Below are positions 22,000 through 32,248 of a DNA stretch of 64,000 nucleotides, piece by piece. Made by a program: the position numbers and the translations under genes. The stretch comes from an uncultured Microbulbifer sp. GTDB taxonomy: Bacteria > Pseudomonadota > Gammaproteobacteria > Pseudomonadales > Cellvibrionaceae. Positions within the stretch are counted from its first letter, which is position 1. Every line of letters starts with the position of its first letter. The stretch covers positions 310,001-374,000 of the forward strand of contig NZ_CANLDD010000001.1 in the NCBI RefSeq assembly GCF_947489355.1, read 5' to 3'. The notes below the pieces were generated by a model. It worked only from the letters and a program-made list of their open reading frames with translations. It was not told the DNA's origin and did not search any database.

Positions 22000-24738
22000 T
22001 CAATGCGCCTGGTCCCAGTCCTTGCCGCGCCCCAGATCGACGATCAGCGGTACACGCAATTGCGCGGCGCCCTGCATCAATTCCGTCACAGCAGTTGCAA
22101 CAGTCTCTATTTCCGGCTCGGGGACCTCCAGCACCAGTTCGTCATGCACCTGCAGGATCAGCTTGCTGTTCAGGTTTTGCCCTGTCAGCCTGGTGTCCAC
22201 TGCAATCATGGCGCGCTTGATAATATCTGCGGCCGAGCCCTGCATGGGCGCATTGATCGCAGTGCGCTCGGCGGCCTGGCGCTGCATGGCATTGCGAGAG
22301 TGGATCTGCGGCAGGTACAGGCGGCGGCCAAACAGGGTTTCCACATAGCCCTTTTCCGCAGCCTGTTTACGGGTGTTTTCCATATAGCGCAGAACCCCCG
22401 GATAGCGCTCGAAGTAACGGTTTATATAAGTCTGTGCATCTGCGCGGGGAATGCCCAGTTGCCTGGCCAAACCGTAGGCCGACATACCGTAAATCAGGCC
22501 GAAGTTGATGGCCTTGGCGCGGCGGCGCTGCTCGTCGCTGACCTCATCCAAAGCCACTTCAAACACTTCTGCGGCAGTGGCCCGGTGGATATCTGCGCCG
22601 CGCTCAAAGGCATTCACCAGCCCTTTATCTGCAGACAGGTGCGCCATAATGCGCAACTCGATTTGTGAATAGTCCGCAGCGATGATCTCACTGCCACCAT
22701 TGAACCGCGGATCCGCGGTGAAGGCCCGGCGGATTCGGCGGCCCTCCTCGGTTCGAATCGGGATATTCTGCAGGTTGGGATCGCTGGAAGAGAGGCGTCC
22801 AGTGGCCGTCACCGCCTGGTGGTAGGAAGTGTGCACACGGCCACTGACAGGATCAATCATTTTCGGCAGCTTGTCGGTATAGGTGTTTTTCAGCTTGGCC
22901 AAGCCCCGGTACTGCATGATCAGCGCCGGTAACTCGTGATTGTGGGCCAGCTCCTGCAACACCGCTTCCGCTGTGGAAGGCGCCCCCTTGGGGGTTTTCT
23001 TGATCACCGGGATTTGTAACTTTTCAAAAAGAATCGCTCCCAGCTGCTTGGTGGAACTCAGATTGAATTCCTCTCCTGCCACCGCGTAGGCCTGCTGCTC
23101 CAGCTCACGCATCTCCTGTTCCAGTTCGGCACTCTGTCCCGCGAGCATTTTTGCGTCTATGTAGGCACCGTTGCGCTCCATGCGTACAAGCACCGGCAAC
23201 AGGGGCATCTCAATTTCATCGAGGACCTTTACCAGAGAGGGCTCCCGCGCCAGCCGATCGCTCAATGCCCGGTGCAGGCGCAGGGTGATATCGGCATCCT
23301 CCGCCGCGTAGGGGCCGGCTTTGTCCAGCGCTATTTGATTAAAGGTCAGCTGCTTGGCGCCCTTGCCGGCAATATCCTCAAAATGCACCGTGTGCTCTCC
23401 CAGGTATTTGAGCGCGAGGCTGTCCATATCGTGACGGCTGGCGGTGCTGTCGAGCACATAGGATTCCAGCATGGTATCCCGCGCAATACCGCGCAGCCCA
23501 ATGCCATAGTTTGCCAGGATATGGCTGTCGTATTTTAAGTTCTGCCCCACTTTCCTTTGCTTCTCGTCTTCCAGAAGCGGCTTTAGCTTCTGCAGTACCT
23601 GTTCAAATGGCAGCTGCTCAGGTGTGCCCATATAATCGTGGGCCAGCGGCACGTAGGCGGCGCGGTAGGGCTCAACCGCAAAGGACACCCCCACCAGCTT
23701 GGCCTGCATATAGTTGAGGCTGGTGGTCTCCGTATCGAAGGCAAAGATTTCTGACTTTTTGAGCTGCTGCAGCCAGGCATCCAGCTCGGCCATTGCTGTC
23801 ACGACCACATAGTCCCGTTCCACCGCCTCGGCCATGGCCTCCTCGACCTTGTCGCTGGTCAGCTCTTCCAGCCAGGTGCGAAACTCGTTTTGTTCGAATA
23901 ACTCGATCAACTTCCCGGTATTCGGTGCCGAGTTGTGCAGATTCTGGGGGTGGTAGGGCATTTCCACGTCGGTTTTGATGGTGGCGAGCCTGTAAGAGAG
24001 CTGTGCCGCCGCGCGATGTTCGGCCAATTTACTGCCGAGGGTCTTGGCACCGCGAAAGCCCAAAGTGGCAATGGCACCCAGATCGGCGTAAATCTCTTTA
24101 AGGCCGCCAAGGTTCTGCAATAACGCCAACGCCGTCTTTTCCCCGACGCCCGGCACGCCGGGAATGTTGTCGGATTTATCCCCCATCAAAGCGAGGAAAT
24201 CGATAATCAGCTCCGGCCCTATGCCAAACTTTTTTACCACACCTTCTCTGTCCATCTCAGTATTGGACATGGTGTTGACCAGGCTAATCCCTTGACGCAC
24301 CAGTTGCGCCATATCCTTGTCGCCAGTGGAAATAATCACCTCCTGGCCGCTGCGCTGTGCCTCCAATGCCAGAGTGCCGATCACATCGTCTGCCTCAACC
24401 CCATCCACTACCAGACGAGGCAGGCCCATAGCGTCGACAATGTCGTGTATCGGCTGAATCTGCTCGCGCAGGTCATCTGGCATCGGCGGGCGGTGGGACT
24501 TGTACTCAGCAAACATCTCGTCGCGGAAGGTTTTGCCCTTGGCATCAAAGACCACTACCACAGTACTGTCGACGTGCTCCTTCAAGTGGCGGCGCAACAT
24601 GCTGATGACGCCGCGAACTGCACCGGTGGGTTTTCCCTGGCTGGTGGTCAGCGGCGGCAGGGCATGGTAGGCGCGATACAGGTATGAGGAACCGTCCACC
24701 AAAATCAGTGGGACGGCATCGGGGCTTTGTTTGCTCAT
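22000..24738 (-). CDS. polA: DNA polymerase I
   Basis: A 912-residue enzyme with all three activities. A 5' nuclease domain (about 1-300, with [17 protein letters not shown]) removes RNA primers. The 3'-5' exonuclease (about 310-510) keeps the DTET catalytic acids near residue 336, so proofreading should be active. The polymerase domain has motif [10 protein letters not shown], motif [15 protein letters not shown] and motif [10 protein letters not shown]. It acts in Okazaki-fragment processing and repair. The ATG has no strong ribosome site. The gene reads leftward toward candidate RNA A. Confidence 0.97.
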   Translation of the reverse strand: MSKQSPDAVPLILVDGSSYLYRAYHALPPLTTSQGKPTGAVRGVISMLRRHLKEHVDSTVVVVFDAKGKTFRDEMFAEYKSHRPPMPDDLREQIQPIHDIVDAMGLPRLVVDGVEADDVIGTLALEAQRSGQEVIISTGDKDMAQLVRQGISLVNTMSNTEMDREGVVKKFGIGPELIIDFLALMGDKSDNIPGVPGVGEKTALALLQNLGGLKEIYADLGAIATLGFRGAKTLGSKLAEHRAAAQLSYRLATIKTDVEMPYHPQNLHNSAPNTGKLIELFEQNEFRTWLEELTSDKVEEAMAEAVERDYVVVTAMAELDAWLQQLKKSEIFAFDTETTSLNYMQAKLVGVSFAVEPYRAAYVPLAHDYMGTPEQLPFEQVLQKLKPLLEDEKQRKVGQNLKYDSHILANYGIGLRGIARDTMLESYVLDSTASRHDMDSLALKYLGEHTVHFEDIAGKGAKQLTFNQIALDKAGPYAAEDADITLRLHRALSDRLAREPSLVKVLDEIEMPLLPVLVRMERNGAYIDAKMLAGQSAELEQEMRELEQQAYAVAGEEFNLSSTKQLGAILFEKLQIPVIKKTPKGAPSTAEAVLQELAHNHELPALIMQYRGLAKLKNTYTDKLPKMIDPVSGRVHTSYHQAVTATGRLSSSDPNLQNIPIRTEEGRRIRRAFTADPRFNGGSEIIAADYSQIELRIMAHLSADKGLVNAFERGADIHRATAAEVFEVALDEVSDEQRRRAKAINFGLIYGMSAYGLARQLGIPRADAQTYINRYFERYPGVLRYMENTRKQAAEKGYVETLFGRRLYLPQIHSRNAMQRQAAERTAINAPMQGSAADIIKRAMIAVDTRLTGQNLNSKLILQVHDELVLEVPEPEIETVATAVTELMQGAAQLRVPLIVDLGRGKDWDQAH

Positions 24739-25021
24739 AAGTCAAGGGGTCTGTTGTTGGGCTTTATTTGCACCCACAGGAGGCGGGCTGGCCAATAGGA
24801 TAACGCCCTTCACGCAGATTTTCCGCTCAACCTGCACATAACAACTATTGGCGCACCAACCGCATCAGAACCACACACTGGGCTAGTCTTCTCGATAGCG
24901 ACTTTCACCGCTCGCTAACTCCCCCGGGAACCAAATGCGCCCAGGCTGCCATCAGGCGGCACAGGCACTTTTATTCCCATGAAAATAGGACCCAACAGAT
25001 GATGAAGGAAGGAATCCAACC

Positions 25022-25327
25022 ATGAGAGGAGTGATCGGCACCGCTCTATTAATGATCACCTGCATACAAGCTTCGGCAGGCGCTGTTTTGGCCGGTGAAG
25101 CTGAGGAGGCTCGGGACAGGCACTCGGACACAGAGGGACTTCCCTCAAAACACACCACCGCATCAAATCATGAGTTGATGCTCAAGGAGGCCCGGCAGGC
25201 ACAGGAAAAGCGGCTGTTTCAACGCCAGATGCGTCAACTGGAAAAACTGCGTCAGCAGGCCAGACGGGATGCCGACCGCGCAAAAAAATTACAACAATTA
25301 AAGAGCAGTGCCAATCCCCCCGACTGA
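25022..25327 (+). CDS. Small exported coiled-coil protein (101 aa)
   Basis: The ATG follows GAAGGAATCCAACC. A signal peptide (residues 1-24, ending AVLAGEA) is followed by a polar stretch and a long charged helix from about 55, LMLKEARQAQEKRLFQRQMRQLEKLRQQARRDADRAKK, likely a coiled coil. The protein is unrecognised. It lies alone between polA and the zinc transporter, convergent with znuA. Confidence 0.6.
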   Translation: MRGVIGTALLMITCIQASAGAVLAGEAEEARDRHSDTEGLPSKHTTASNHELMLKEARQAQEKRLFQRQMRQLEKLRQQARRDADRAKKLQQLKSSANPPD

Positions 25328-25415
25328 GCGGACCATACCAACACAGCGCTTCGCCCAGCGTCAACACCGCTGGGCGCCCTCTCCCATCAAAAATCCAAAA
25401 CCAACCGAATTGTAT

Positions 25416-26306
25416 TCAATTCCGGGAGCCGCGGGTGGACGCGTCGGGAATCCGGCTCAGACACCCGCGGGCCTGGGCCAGCAGGGATTCAATCAGATCC
25501 CGGTAGCTGGCATCCGGGCCCAACTGCGCACCGAGGGAGTCCAGGGTCCCATAGTGCAGGCCCAGGTGCCTGGCCAGCTGTCTGTCGCGCGCGTTTTCCG
25601 GGACATCGCCAAACAGACAGCCCTCCCCCGCACCAGAGAGATCAAGCATGGCTCTGGCACCGTACCCCCTATCGCTGCCGTAGGCCAGCGCGCGTGTCTC
25701 TATCCCGGCGGAACCAAAGAAATGCCCGTAGGCGTCGTGGGTCACCACTATAGGCACGTTACGATAGCCCCATAGGGCGCGATCCAGTACTTTCTGCAGG
25801 TTGGCCATGGAGCGCGAGAAATCCCGCGCGCGACGCCGATACAACTCGGCGCTTTGCGGCCGCAGCTGTGCCAGACGCTCGGCAATTTGCGCCGCCGCAA
25901 TGGCCGCGTTGCGCGGGCGCAGCCACAGGTGCATGTCCGCAGCGCTGGCGCCCTGATATTCAAAAGTACTATTGGTCAACAGCTGCAACTGCCTCTCGGC
26001 GGGTAGAGATGCCATCTGCCCGGCCATAACACCCTCCATCTGCGGGCCCAGCCACACGATCAATAATGCCCGCTCCAGAGCTGCCCGTTCAGGGATACTG
26101 GGTGCATAGTGGTGTGGATCCCTTCCCTCGATCAATATCCGAATGGGTATCTCACCCTTGGTAATCTCCTGTGCGATCAAAGCCAGCGGGCGCACGCTCA
26201 CCACCAGCTCCCCCCCAGGGGAAGGTTTCGGATCACCACAGGCCAGGAGGCAAAAACCGAACAGGGCCAAAACGGATAAAGGGAAAATACGCGTAGAGGG
26301 AAACAT
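25416..26306 (-). CDS. znuA: Zinc ABC transporter substrate-binding lipoprotein ZnuA
   Basis: Start placed at the ATG (26306) that gives a lipoprotein signal ending LLAC-G; the longer frame would bury it. About 296 residues of the metal-binding SBP family. Likely metal ligands are the His in GRDPHHYAPS, the His of DMHLWLRP, the His in VVTHDAYGHFF and an Asp near the C-terminus (SLGAQLGPDASYRD). The long His-rich loop of enterobacterial ZnuA is absent. It delivers zinc to ZnuB and is divergent from znuCB across a Zur-like site. Confidence 0.9.
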   Translation of the reverse strand: MFPSTRIFPLSVLALFGFCLLACGDPKPSPGGELVVSVRPLALIAQEITKGEIPIRILIEGRDPHHYAPSIPERAALERALLIVWLGPQMEGVMAGQMASLPAERQLQLLTNSTFEYQGASAADMHLWLRPRNAAIAAAQIAERLAQLRPQSAELYRRRARDFSRSMANLQKVLDRALWGYRNVPIVVTHDAYGHFFGSAGIETRALAYGSDRGYGARAMLDLSGAGEGCLFGDVPENARDRQLARHLGLHYGTLDSLGAQLGPDASYRDLIESLLAQARGCLSRIPDASTRGSRN

Positions 26307-26330
26307 GGAAGATAAATGGCAACGCAAAAC

Positions 26331-26345
26331 TGCGATATAATCACA
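26331..26345. promoter_or_regulatory. Zur-box-like palindrome between znuA and znuC
   Basis: TGCGATATAATCACA is a near-palindrome (GAT-ATA-ATC core) in the 110-base divergent promoter region, the place and form of a Zur operator that would repress both transcripts when zinc is plentiful. Confidence 0.6.
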
Positions 26346-26416
26346 ACCGGCTTTAAGCCGCCAGCCCGATTGGCCAACTCCCAACCCAACGGGCTCGCAG
26401 CAACGCCGGAACACCC

Positions 26417-27244
26417 ATGCCTCTTGCCCATGCCAGCCCCGGAGATTTCACCCTGAGCCCTTCTGAGTCGCTCATTACTGCCGACAATGTCTCTCTGCAG
26501 CTCGCCGGTCGGCAACTGCTAAAGGACATTACTTTAGAGTTGAGACAGGACGACATAGTCACCCTTATCGGCCCCAACGGTGCCGGCAAAACCACGCTGC
26601 TGCGACTGCTGCTGGGCCTGTCCAGGCCCAGCAGCGGCATCATCTGGCGTAAACCGGGGCTGCGTATCGGCTATATGCCCCAGCGACTGCACATTGACAG
26701 CGCCATGCCTATGTCGGTCGAACGCTTTTTATTATTGGGTCAGCGGCACTTGAAGCCTTCCCAGGCGCAGGCCGCACTGGACAGAGTCGGGGCCGGGCAG
26801 CTAAAAAATACCAGCCTGTCCAACCTCTCCGGCGGAGAAATGCAGAGAGTGCTGCTGGCCCGTGCGGCATCCCGCAAACCACACCTACTGGTTCTGGATG
26901 AGCCCACCCAGGGTGTGGATGTGGGTGGCCAGGGTGAATTGTACCAGTTGATCGCCACGCTTCGGGACGAACTCGGTTGTGGCGTTCTGCTGGTTTCCCA
27001 CGATCTGCGCCTGGTCATGGCGGCCACGGACCGGGTACTGTGTCTCAATCAACATATCTGTTGTCACGGCCTCCCGGAACAGGTCAGCCGGGACCCGGCC
27101 TATCTGGAGCTGTTCGGCGACAAGGTGGCCCCATACACCCATCAGCACAACCACCAACATCACCTCAGCGGCGATATCGCGAATGCAGCCGATTGCCCAC
27201 GCGAGTACTTCGACCCAACACCTGCAGCCAAAGACAAAGAGTGA
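26417..27244 (+). CDS. znuC: Zinc ABC transporter ATPase ZnuC
   Basis: A 275-residue ABC ATPase: Walker A GPNGAGKT, signature LSGGEMQ, Walker B LLVLDEP and switch His in LLVSHDLR. The tail is His-rich (THQHNHQHH), as in many ZnuC proteins, and may buffer zinc. It powers import through ZnuB, whose start lies 6 bases downstream. Two in-frame Met codons within the first 30 residues leave the exact start open. Confidence 0.93.
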   Translation: MPLAHASPGDFTLSPSESLITADNVSLQLAGRQLLKDITLELRQDDIVTLIGPNGAGKTTLLRLLLGLSRPSSGIIWRKPGLRIGYMPQRLHIDSAMPMSVERFLLLGQRHLKPSQAQAALDRVGAGQLKNTSLSNLSGGEMQRVLLARAASRKPHLLVLDEPTQGVDVGGQGELYQLIATLRDELGCGVLLVSHDLRLVMAATDRVLCLNQHICCHGLPEQVSRDPAYLELFGDKVAPYTHQHNHQHHLSGDIANAADCPREYFDPTPAAKDKE

Positions 27245-27250
27245 ACATCA

Positions 27251-28060
27251 GTGATTGAGCCCGGCGAATTACTGCACAGCCAATTCCTATGGTACGCCCT
27301 GGGCGCCGGTCTGCTGGTCGCTTTGGTCAGCGGCCCTTTGGGGTGTTTCGCCGTTTGGCGACGCATGGCCTACTTTGGCGATACCCTGGCGCACTCCGCC
27401 CTGCTCGGCATCACCCTGGGTTATGTTTTGCATATTCTGCCGATACTGGCGATAGGCGGTACCTGTTGCCTGCTGGCAATACTGCTCGTGTACCTGCAGC
27501 GCCGCCAGAAACTCGCCGTGGACACCCTGCTTGGGATTCTTTCCCACTCAATGCTCGCCCTAGGCATCGTCACCATAGGCCTGTTCGGGATTAAAGCGGA
27601 TTTACTCTCACTTTTGCTCGGCGATCTGCTCGCAGTCAATGGCCAGGACCTGCTGCTGATGTCTGCCACTGCGGTGGGGATTCTTTTGCTGCTCTGTTTT
27701 CTCTGGGAGAAACTTCTGGCCTTTACTCTGCACGAGGAGCTCGCTTCTGTTGAGGGGATACCCGTAGAGCGGGTGCGCCTGGCACTGATGTTGATGCTGG
27801 CACTACTGATCGCCATCGCCATGAAGGTCGTGGGTGTATTGCTGATTACCGCGCTGTTGATCATTCCCGCAGCGGCTGCGCATAAGCTCTCCCGTACACC
27901 GGAGTTCATGGCCATGATGGCATCGCTGATCGGATGCCTCGCCGTCGTACTCGGTCTGCTGGCCTCGATTCTGTGGAATACCCCTGCAGGTCCCGCCATC
28001 GTGCTGGCGGCCGCGCTACTCTTCCTGATCTGTCAGTTGTGGCCAACCGGAACCAGATAG
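27251..28060 (+). CDS. znuB: Zinc ABC transporter permease ZnuB
   Basis: A 269-residue protein read from GTG, with about eight hydrophobic helices in the ABC-3 family pattern. The start of the family core, SGPLGCFAVWRRMAYFGDTLAHSALLG, is well conserved, as is the later MKVVGVLLITALLIIPAAAA. It forms the inner-membrane channel with ZnuC and is in one operon with it. Confidence 0.93.
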   Translation: MIEPGELLHSQFLWYALGAGLLVALVSGPLGCFAVWRRMAYFGDTLAHSALLGITLGYVLHILPILAIGGTCCLLAILLVYLQRRQKLAVDTLLGILSHSMLALGIVTIGLFGIKADLLSLLLGDLLAVNGQDLLLMSATAVGILLLLCFLWEKLLAFTLHEELASVEGIPVERVRLALMLMLALLIAIAMKVVGVLLITALLIIPAAAAHKLSRTPEFMAMMASLIGCLAVVLGLLASILWNTPAGPAIVLAAALLFLICQLWPTGTR

Positions 28061-28375
28061 CCACTGGGTACCCTTTTACAATGCCTCTGGCAAGGTACTA
28101 AGACCCCCATGGTGTATTTAATTGCCGCCCTAGAAAGGCGCTGCGCAAACCGGTCTGGCGTTCCCCAGGGTTCAAGTGCTTAGGGTAAACCGCTACTGCT
28201 GCAGTTTGGCGCGTTGATTCTCTAAATAATGGGATTTATATCACCCATTTCTTCAATAAACCGCTGCTCGGCCGACAGCCAATTGTTTCGGTATTCCGCC
28301 ATTGCTAGTGTTGCCCGACGACCAGCCATTTTGGGCCAGTCACGGATAATGACGACAAAAGGAAGAGCAAGGATC
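28061..28375. other. Gap before the TonB-dependent receptor
   Basis: No gene. An open frame runs on from 28229 into the receptor, but the ribosome site GGAAGAGCAAGGATC and signal peptide place the start at 28376. No clear Fur or Zur site was recognised here. Confidence 0.5.
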
Positions 28376-30991
28376 ATGGAAAATTTCACTCCCCGCCGCA
28401 CCTTACTGGCCAGCGCCATCCTCGCCGCTGCTGCTGCCGCAACAACACCACAAACCCTCCTCGCCGCCGAGGAAGGCGCCATCGAAGAGATCACTGTTGT
28501 AGGGTCGCGCATCAACCGCAACAGCGAATTTGAGAATGCCACACCGGTGCAGGTTTTGGATCGCGAATCCATCGAAAAATCCGGTTACACCAATTTGCAA
28601 CAGCTATTCGAAAAGAACCCGGCCGCCGGTAACGGCACCTTTTCCACCCGCGGCAACAATCAGGATTCCACCGCCAATGGCGCCGCCGCTGTGAGCCTGC
28701 GCGGTATGGGCTCGGACGCCACCCTGGTATTGGTCAATGGTCGGCGTGTGGCTATCAGCGCCTTTGCCGAGGGCATCACCACCAACTTTGTCGATATCAA
28801 CAGTATTCCTCTGGCCGCTGTCGAGCGGGTGGAAGTCCTGAAGGACGGCGCCTCCGCCATTTATGGGTCCGATGCGGTGGCCGGTGTGGTCAATCTGGTG
28901 CTGCGCAAGGATTTCGAAGGCGCGGAGATCTCCATGGATTACGGCGGTGCCGACGGTTATGACGAGCAGTCCCTCTCCGCAGTCTGGGGCATCAACGGCG
29001 AAGACTCCAACCTCACAGTGATCCTTGACCACCATAAAAACAGCCGCCTGGCCAGTACCGAGCGCAGCGGCCTGGGCACAGCTAATCAGTCCGGCCGGGG
29101 TGGAGAGGACTTCCGCTCGTCGCGGGGCTACCCAGGCAGTTTTACACTACCCAGCGGGGTGACGGTCCCCGACCCGAACTGTCCGGAAGAGCGCGATACC
29201 GGAACGGTCTGTGTCTACGACTACGGCCCCTGGACTCTGATTACCCCGGAGGCGGAGCGCACTGGCCTGTTGGTGCTCGGCCACACAGATCTGACCGAGA
29301 ATATTGAATTCTTCAGCGAAATTGCTGTGCAACACAATACCTCTGTGGCCCAGGGCGCCCCTACCCCGCTGGACGGAGATGCTGAACTCTACGTGGACGC
29401 AGATCATCCCAACAACCCCTTCGGTGAACGTGTGAATATCTTCCGCTATCGCACCGTGGATGCAGGCGCACGCCAGTGGGATATAGAAACCGATAACCTG
29501 CGCGGTGTCTTCGGGCTGCGCGGCGGTATTGCCGATTGGAACTGGGAAGCCTCGGTACAACGCTCCCGCAGCGAGTCCACACAGACCGGCAATCGCTCCC
29601 AAGGCTGGGTTCGCACGGATCTGCTGCAGGAGGAAATCAATGCGGGGCACTACAACCCCTTCGGTGGCGTACAGAATCCGGACGCTGTGATTGACGCCAT
29701 TACCACCAGCCTGGTGCGCCAGGGAAAATCCGAGCTTACCAGTTATGACCTCACCATCAATGGCGATCTGCTCGATACCACCAGCGGTATGATCGCAATG
29801 GCGACGGGGCTTGAGTACCGCGAGGAAAAAGCTTCCGATAACCCCGATGACCAGTTCCAGCGCGGCCTGATCTTTGGCACCGAATCCGTATCCGCCAAGG
29901 CCAGCCGGGATATCACTTCCGCTTTTATTGAATTCGCCATTCCCCTCCCCGCCAATTTCGACCTGACCCTGGCTGGTCGCTATGACGACTACAGTGACTT
30001 TGGCAGCACGACCAACCCCATGGCCAACTTGTTGTGGACCGTCAATGACAGACTGTCCCTGCGTGCTTCCTGGGGCACCGGATTCCGGGCCCCCTCCCTG
30101 GCACAAATAGGACTTGGCGAATCCCAGGAATCTCTGTTTTTCGTAGATACCTATGGCTGCGAGATCAATGAAACCTACTGTAATCAAACAGACTATACGA
30201 TTGTATTTTCTGGCAACCCGAATTTAGATGCGGAAAAATCTGAGTCTTATAACTTTGGCATTGTGCTCGAGCCTCTAGAGGACATGCAATTGTCTCTCGA
30301 CTACTGGGGTATTACCCAAGAGGATAAGATTGATAAGGTTTTTGGCCACCTATATAGCCAACACTGTAATGATCAAGAAAGTAGCATTTGTCGAAGGGAC
30401 ACTCCTCTTGGCGAGGATACGCTTGGAAACTTGCAGTCTATTACCGGTGAGATAATTAATGTTGGCGAGCAATCTGCGTCAGGTATTGATCTTACCTTTG
30501 TTTATTTTGGCATTCCTTTAACGGGAGGAAGCTTGGGTCTTCGGTTGGACTATACCTATCTCAATGAATTCGAACGGGTTGAACAACTTTCTACCAGTTC
30601 TGCATTGAATAGTAGAAATCTAGCGGGAGAGTATGAATATCCTGAGCATCGATGGTCAGCAAGTGCCGACTGGAACTTTGACAATTTTGAATTCAGGATG
30701 GGGCTTAACTATATAGGAGAGTTTGAAGATACTCCAGATATAGATTTTGACGGCACTTTAGATTACGACACCAATACTTCCCGCACTGTGGACTCATTCC
30801 TGACCACAAACCTACAGGCGCGGTACACCGGTTTTACGAATATGATCCTGAGCTTGGGCGCAGATAATGTTTTCGACGAAGCGCCTCCCTTTGCGATTGG
30901 TGATGGCGATGCCGATCTGTATGGCTATGTACAATCCCAGCATGATCCGCGCGGCCGTTTTATCTATGGAAAAATGACTTACACGTTTTAA
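28376..30991 (+). CDS. TonB-dependent outer-membrane receptor
   Basis: An 871-residue receptor starting at ATG after GGAAGAGCAAGGATC. A signal peptide (about 1-30) precedes a TonB box-like EEITVVGSR, then the plug domain (PVQVLDRESIEKSG; VSLRGMGSDATLVLVNGRR; VERVEVLKDGASAIYGSDAVAGVVNLVLRK) and a large beta barrel ending in Phe (GKMTYTF). It imports a bulky ligand using TonB energy; the substrate is not evident. It follows znuCB in the same direction at a 315-base gap. From about 30130 to 30880 the codons become strikingly AT-rich compared with the rest of the gene. Confidence 0.9.
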   Translation: MENFTPRRTLLASAILAAAAAATTPQTLLAAEEGAIEEITVVGSRINRNSEFENATPVQVLDRESIEKSGYTNLQQLFEKNPAAGNGTFSTRGNNQDSTANGAAAVSLRGMGSDATLVLVNGRRVAISAFAEGITTNFVDINSIPLAAVERVEVLKDGASAIYGSDAVAGVVNLVLRKDFEGAEISMDYGGADGYDEQSLSAVWGINGEDSNLTVILDHHKNSRLASTERSGLGTANQSGRGGEDFRSSRGYPGSFTLPSGVTVPDPNCPEERDTGTVCVYDYGPWTLITPEAERTGLLVLGHTDLTENIEFFSEIAVQHNTSVAQGAPTPLDGDAELYVDADHPNNPFGERVNIFRYRTVDAGARQWDIETDNLRGVFGLRGGIADWNWEASVQRSRSESTQTGNRSQGWVRTDLLQEEINAGHYNPFGGVQNPDAVIDAITTSLVRQGKSELTSYDLTINGDLLDTTSGMIAMATGLEYREEKASDNPDDQFQRGLIFGTESVSAKASRDITSAFIEFAIPLPANFDLTLAGRYDDYSDFGSTTNPMANLLWTVNDRLSLRASWGTGFRAPSLAQIGLGESQESLFFVDTYGCEINETYCNQTDYTIVFSGNPNLDAEKSESYNFGIVLEPLEDMQLSLDYWGITQEDKIDKVFGHLYSQHCNDQESSICRRDTPLGEDTLGNLQSITGEIINVGEQSASGIDLTFVYFGIPLTGGSLGLRLDYTYLNEFERVEQLSTSSALNSRNLAGEYEYPEHRWSASADWNFDNFEFRMGLNYIGEFEDTPDIDFDGTLDYDTNTSRTVDSFLTTNLQARYTGFTNMILSLGADNVFDEAPPFAIGDGDADLYGYVQSQHDPRGRFIYGKMTYTF

Positions 30992-31011
30992 TATGGAGTG
31001 AACGGTCCTTA

Positions 31012-31040
31012 AAAAGGGTGGCGCTTTGCCGCCCTTATTT
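31012..31040 (+). terminator. Terminator of the TonB receptor gene
   Basis: AAGGGTGGC / GCCGCCCTT hairpin with a GCTTT loop followed by ATTT. Confidence 0.65.
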
Positions 31041-31103
31041 ACGGCTGCACATTGATCCATGCGGAGGGTTTTTGCCACAACCTCCGCCCCAGGCTTTGCG
31101 CAT

Positions 31104-31274
31104 TTATCTGCGTGTTCCACGCCACTTAGGAACGCCCGCTTTCATTTCCCTGTCTGCTCCAGGTTGAACAGGTTCCGAGCCCGCCCTGTGAAATTCATAC
31201 ACCGTCATAATGATACCAACCAACATACAAATAAATACACTGGCTGCGATCACAAGAATGTATAAGTCAGACAC
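31104..31274 (-). CDS. Tiny membrane protein (56 aa), third of a trio
   Basis: A GTG start lies 2 bases after the TGA of the previous gene, with AGGGA upstream. The product has one N-terminal transmembrane helix (LYILVIAASVFICMLVGIIM) and a basic cytoplasmic-type tail. It is part of three adjacent short leftward ORFs. Function unknown. Confidence 0.5.
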   Translation of the reverse strand: MSDLYILVIAASVFICMLVGIIMTVYEFHRAGSEPVQPGADREMKAGVPKWRGTRR

Positions 31275-31276
31275 TG

Positions 31277-31483
31277 TCAGTCCCTACGCGCGATTAATGC
31301 CGATACCTTAAAGTAGATGCCAAAAGCCAGTATGCTCGGCACCCAAAGCGCAGTAAAAATCCCCTGCGCCTTATATCCACTAAACCACAAATAACCAGAC
31401 AGGATAAAAGATATGGCAACCGCCAACAAAATAAAAACATCCGAAAGCTTGAACACAGGTATCTCCCAGTTAATCGTCATCAT
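31277..31483 (-). CDS. Small membrane protein (68 aa), second of a trio
   Basis: The start is the ATG-ATG overlapping the end of the upstream gene. The product has two hydrophobic helices (DVFILLAVAISFILSGYLWF and GIFTALWVPSILAFGIYF). It is compactly arranged with both neighbours, so the three are likely co-translated. Not recognised. Confidence 0.5.
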   Translation of the reverse strand: MMTINWEIPVFKLSDVFILLAVAISFILSGYLWFSGYKAQGIFTALWVPSILAFGIYFKVSALIARRD

Positions 31484-31724
31484 AATCCCAGAAGCCAACA
31501 GCCGCGATCAGCAAACCGAAAATTGTGATTGCCGCAGGAATACGCAGCCCCGATATCCCAAAAACCTCTTGAAGTGACGGAACAATGCCCATAGCACCGA
31601 ACATCCCCCAAAGCAGGAACGGCACAGCGATCACCAGACCAAGCACTCCGGTAGTGCATCGCGCTCTTCTGGAGCGACAAAAGCTATCGAAAAGATTCCT
31701 CAAGAGGGGTTCCGGTGCTGCCAT
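31470..31724 (-). CDS. Small membrane protein (84 aa), first of a trio
   Basis: An ORF with a basic, Cys-containing N-terminus and two hydrophobic helices (TTGVLGLVIAVPFLLWGMFGAMGI and PAAITIFGLLIAAVGF), ending DYDDD. Its last codons overlap the next start. The ribosome site is weak. Function unknown. Confidence 0.5.
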   Translation of the reverse strand: MAAPEPLLRNLFDSFCRSRRARCTTGVLGLVIAVPFLLWGMFGAMGIVPSLQEVFGISGLRIPAAITIFGLLIAAVGFWDYDDD

Positions 31725-32248
31725 ACTTCATGGGATTGATAGTTAACGACAGGATAGCCCACCCTGAAACAAATACGACAGACACTACAGAAAATACTAA
31801 CTCTTCAGAGTACTGGCATAAACTTCATTGTCTGCCCAGACAGGCACAAAGCTATCACCTCAAATAACCGCCTTATTGTGCGTGGGTTAACCATTGCACC
31901 GGCTTCCCCCTTCCCAAAAAAGCAAGTGCCTTTCTCTGTGTGAGAGGCCACAACCGGACCGGGGGCATAGTCAATGACTACATTGATGTCCCCAATTCCC
32001 GTATATAACGATTTCAGGGTTTTGACAAATGCCGATACCCTTTCACTATTATTGTTTAGGTTTTTCTGTATGAAATGACCCTATTCTCACCGAGGTTAAG
32101 ACTGGCTCGGGTAATCCTTTTGGCATTGGTATATTCACAATTTTACCGGGTTGTCATTGTCGGGTGACAGCGAATTAACAAATCCGGTCCGTACAGGAAA
32201 CAGCTGCACACCCGCAGGGCGTTTATACTCCGCTGGGCTGGTGCACCG
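31725..32248. other. Gap without a gene
   Basis: About 520 bases with no coding ORF of support on either strand and no clear terminator; it separates the small membrane trio from the cysH-like gene. Confidence 0.5.

Noticed and set aside
29147-30187. Long antisense frame inside the TonB receptor, and a 306-codon frame at 38116-39036 inside subtilase 1
   Set aside because: Both lie wholly within well-supported genes and have no recognisable protein features.
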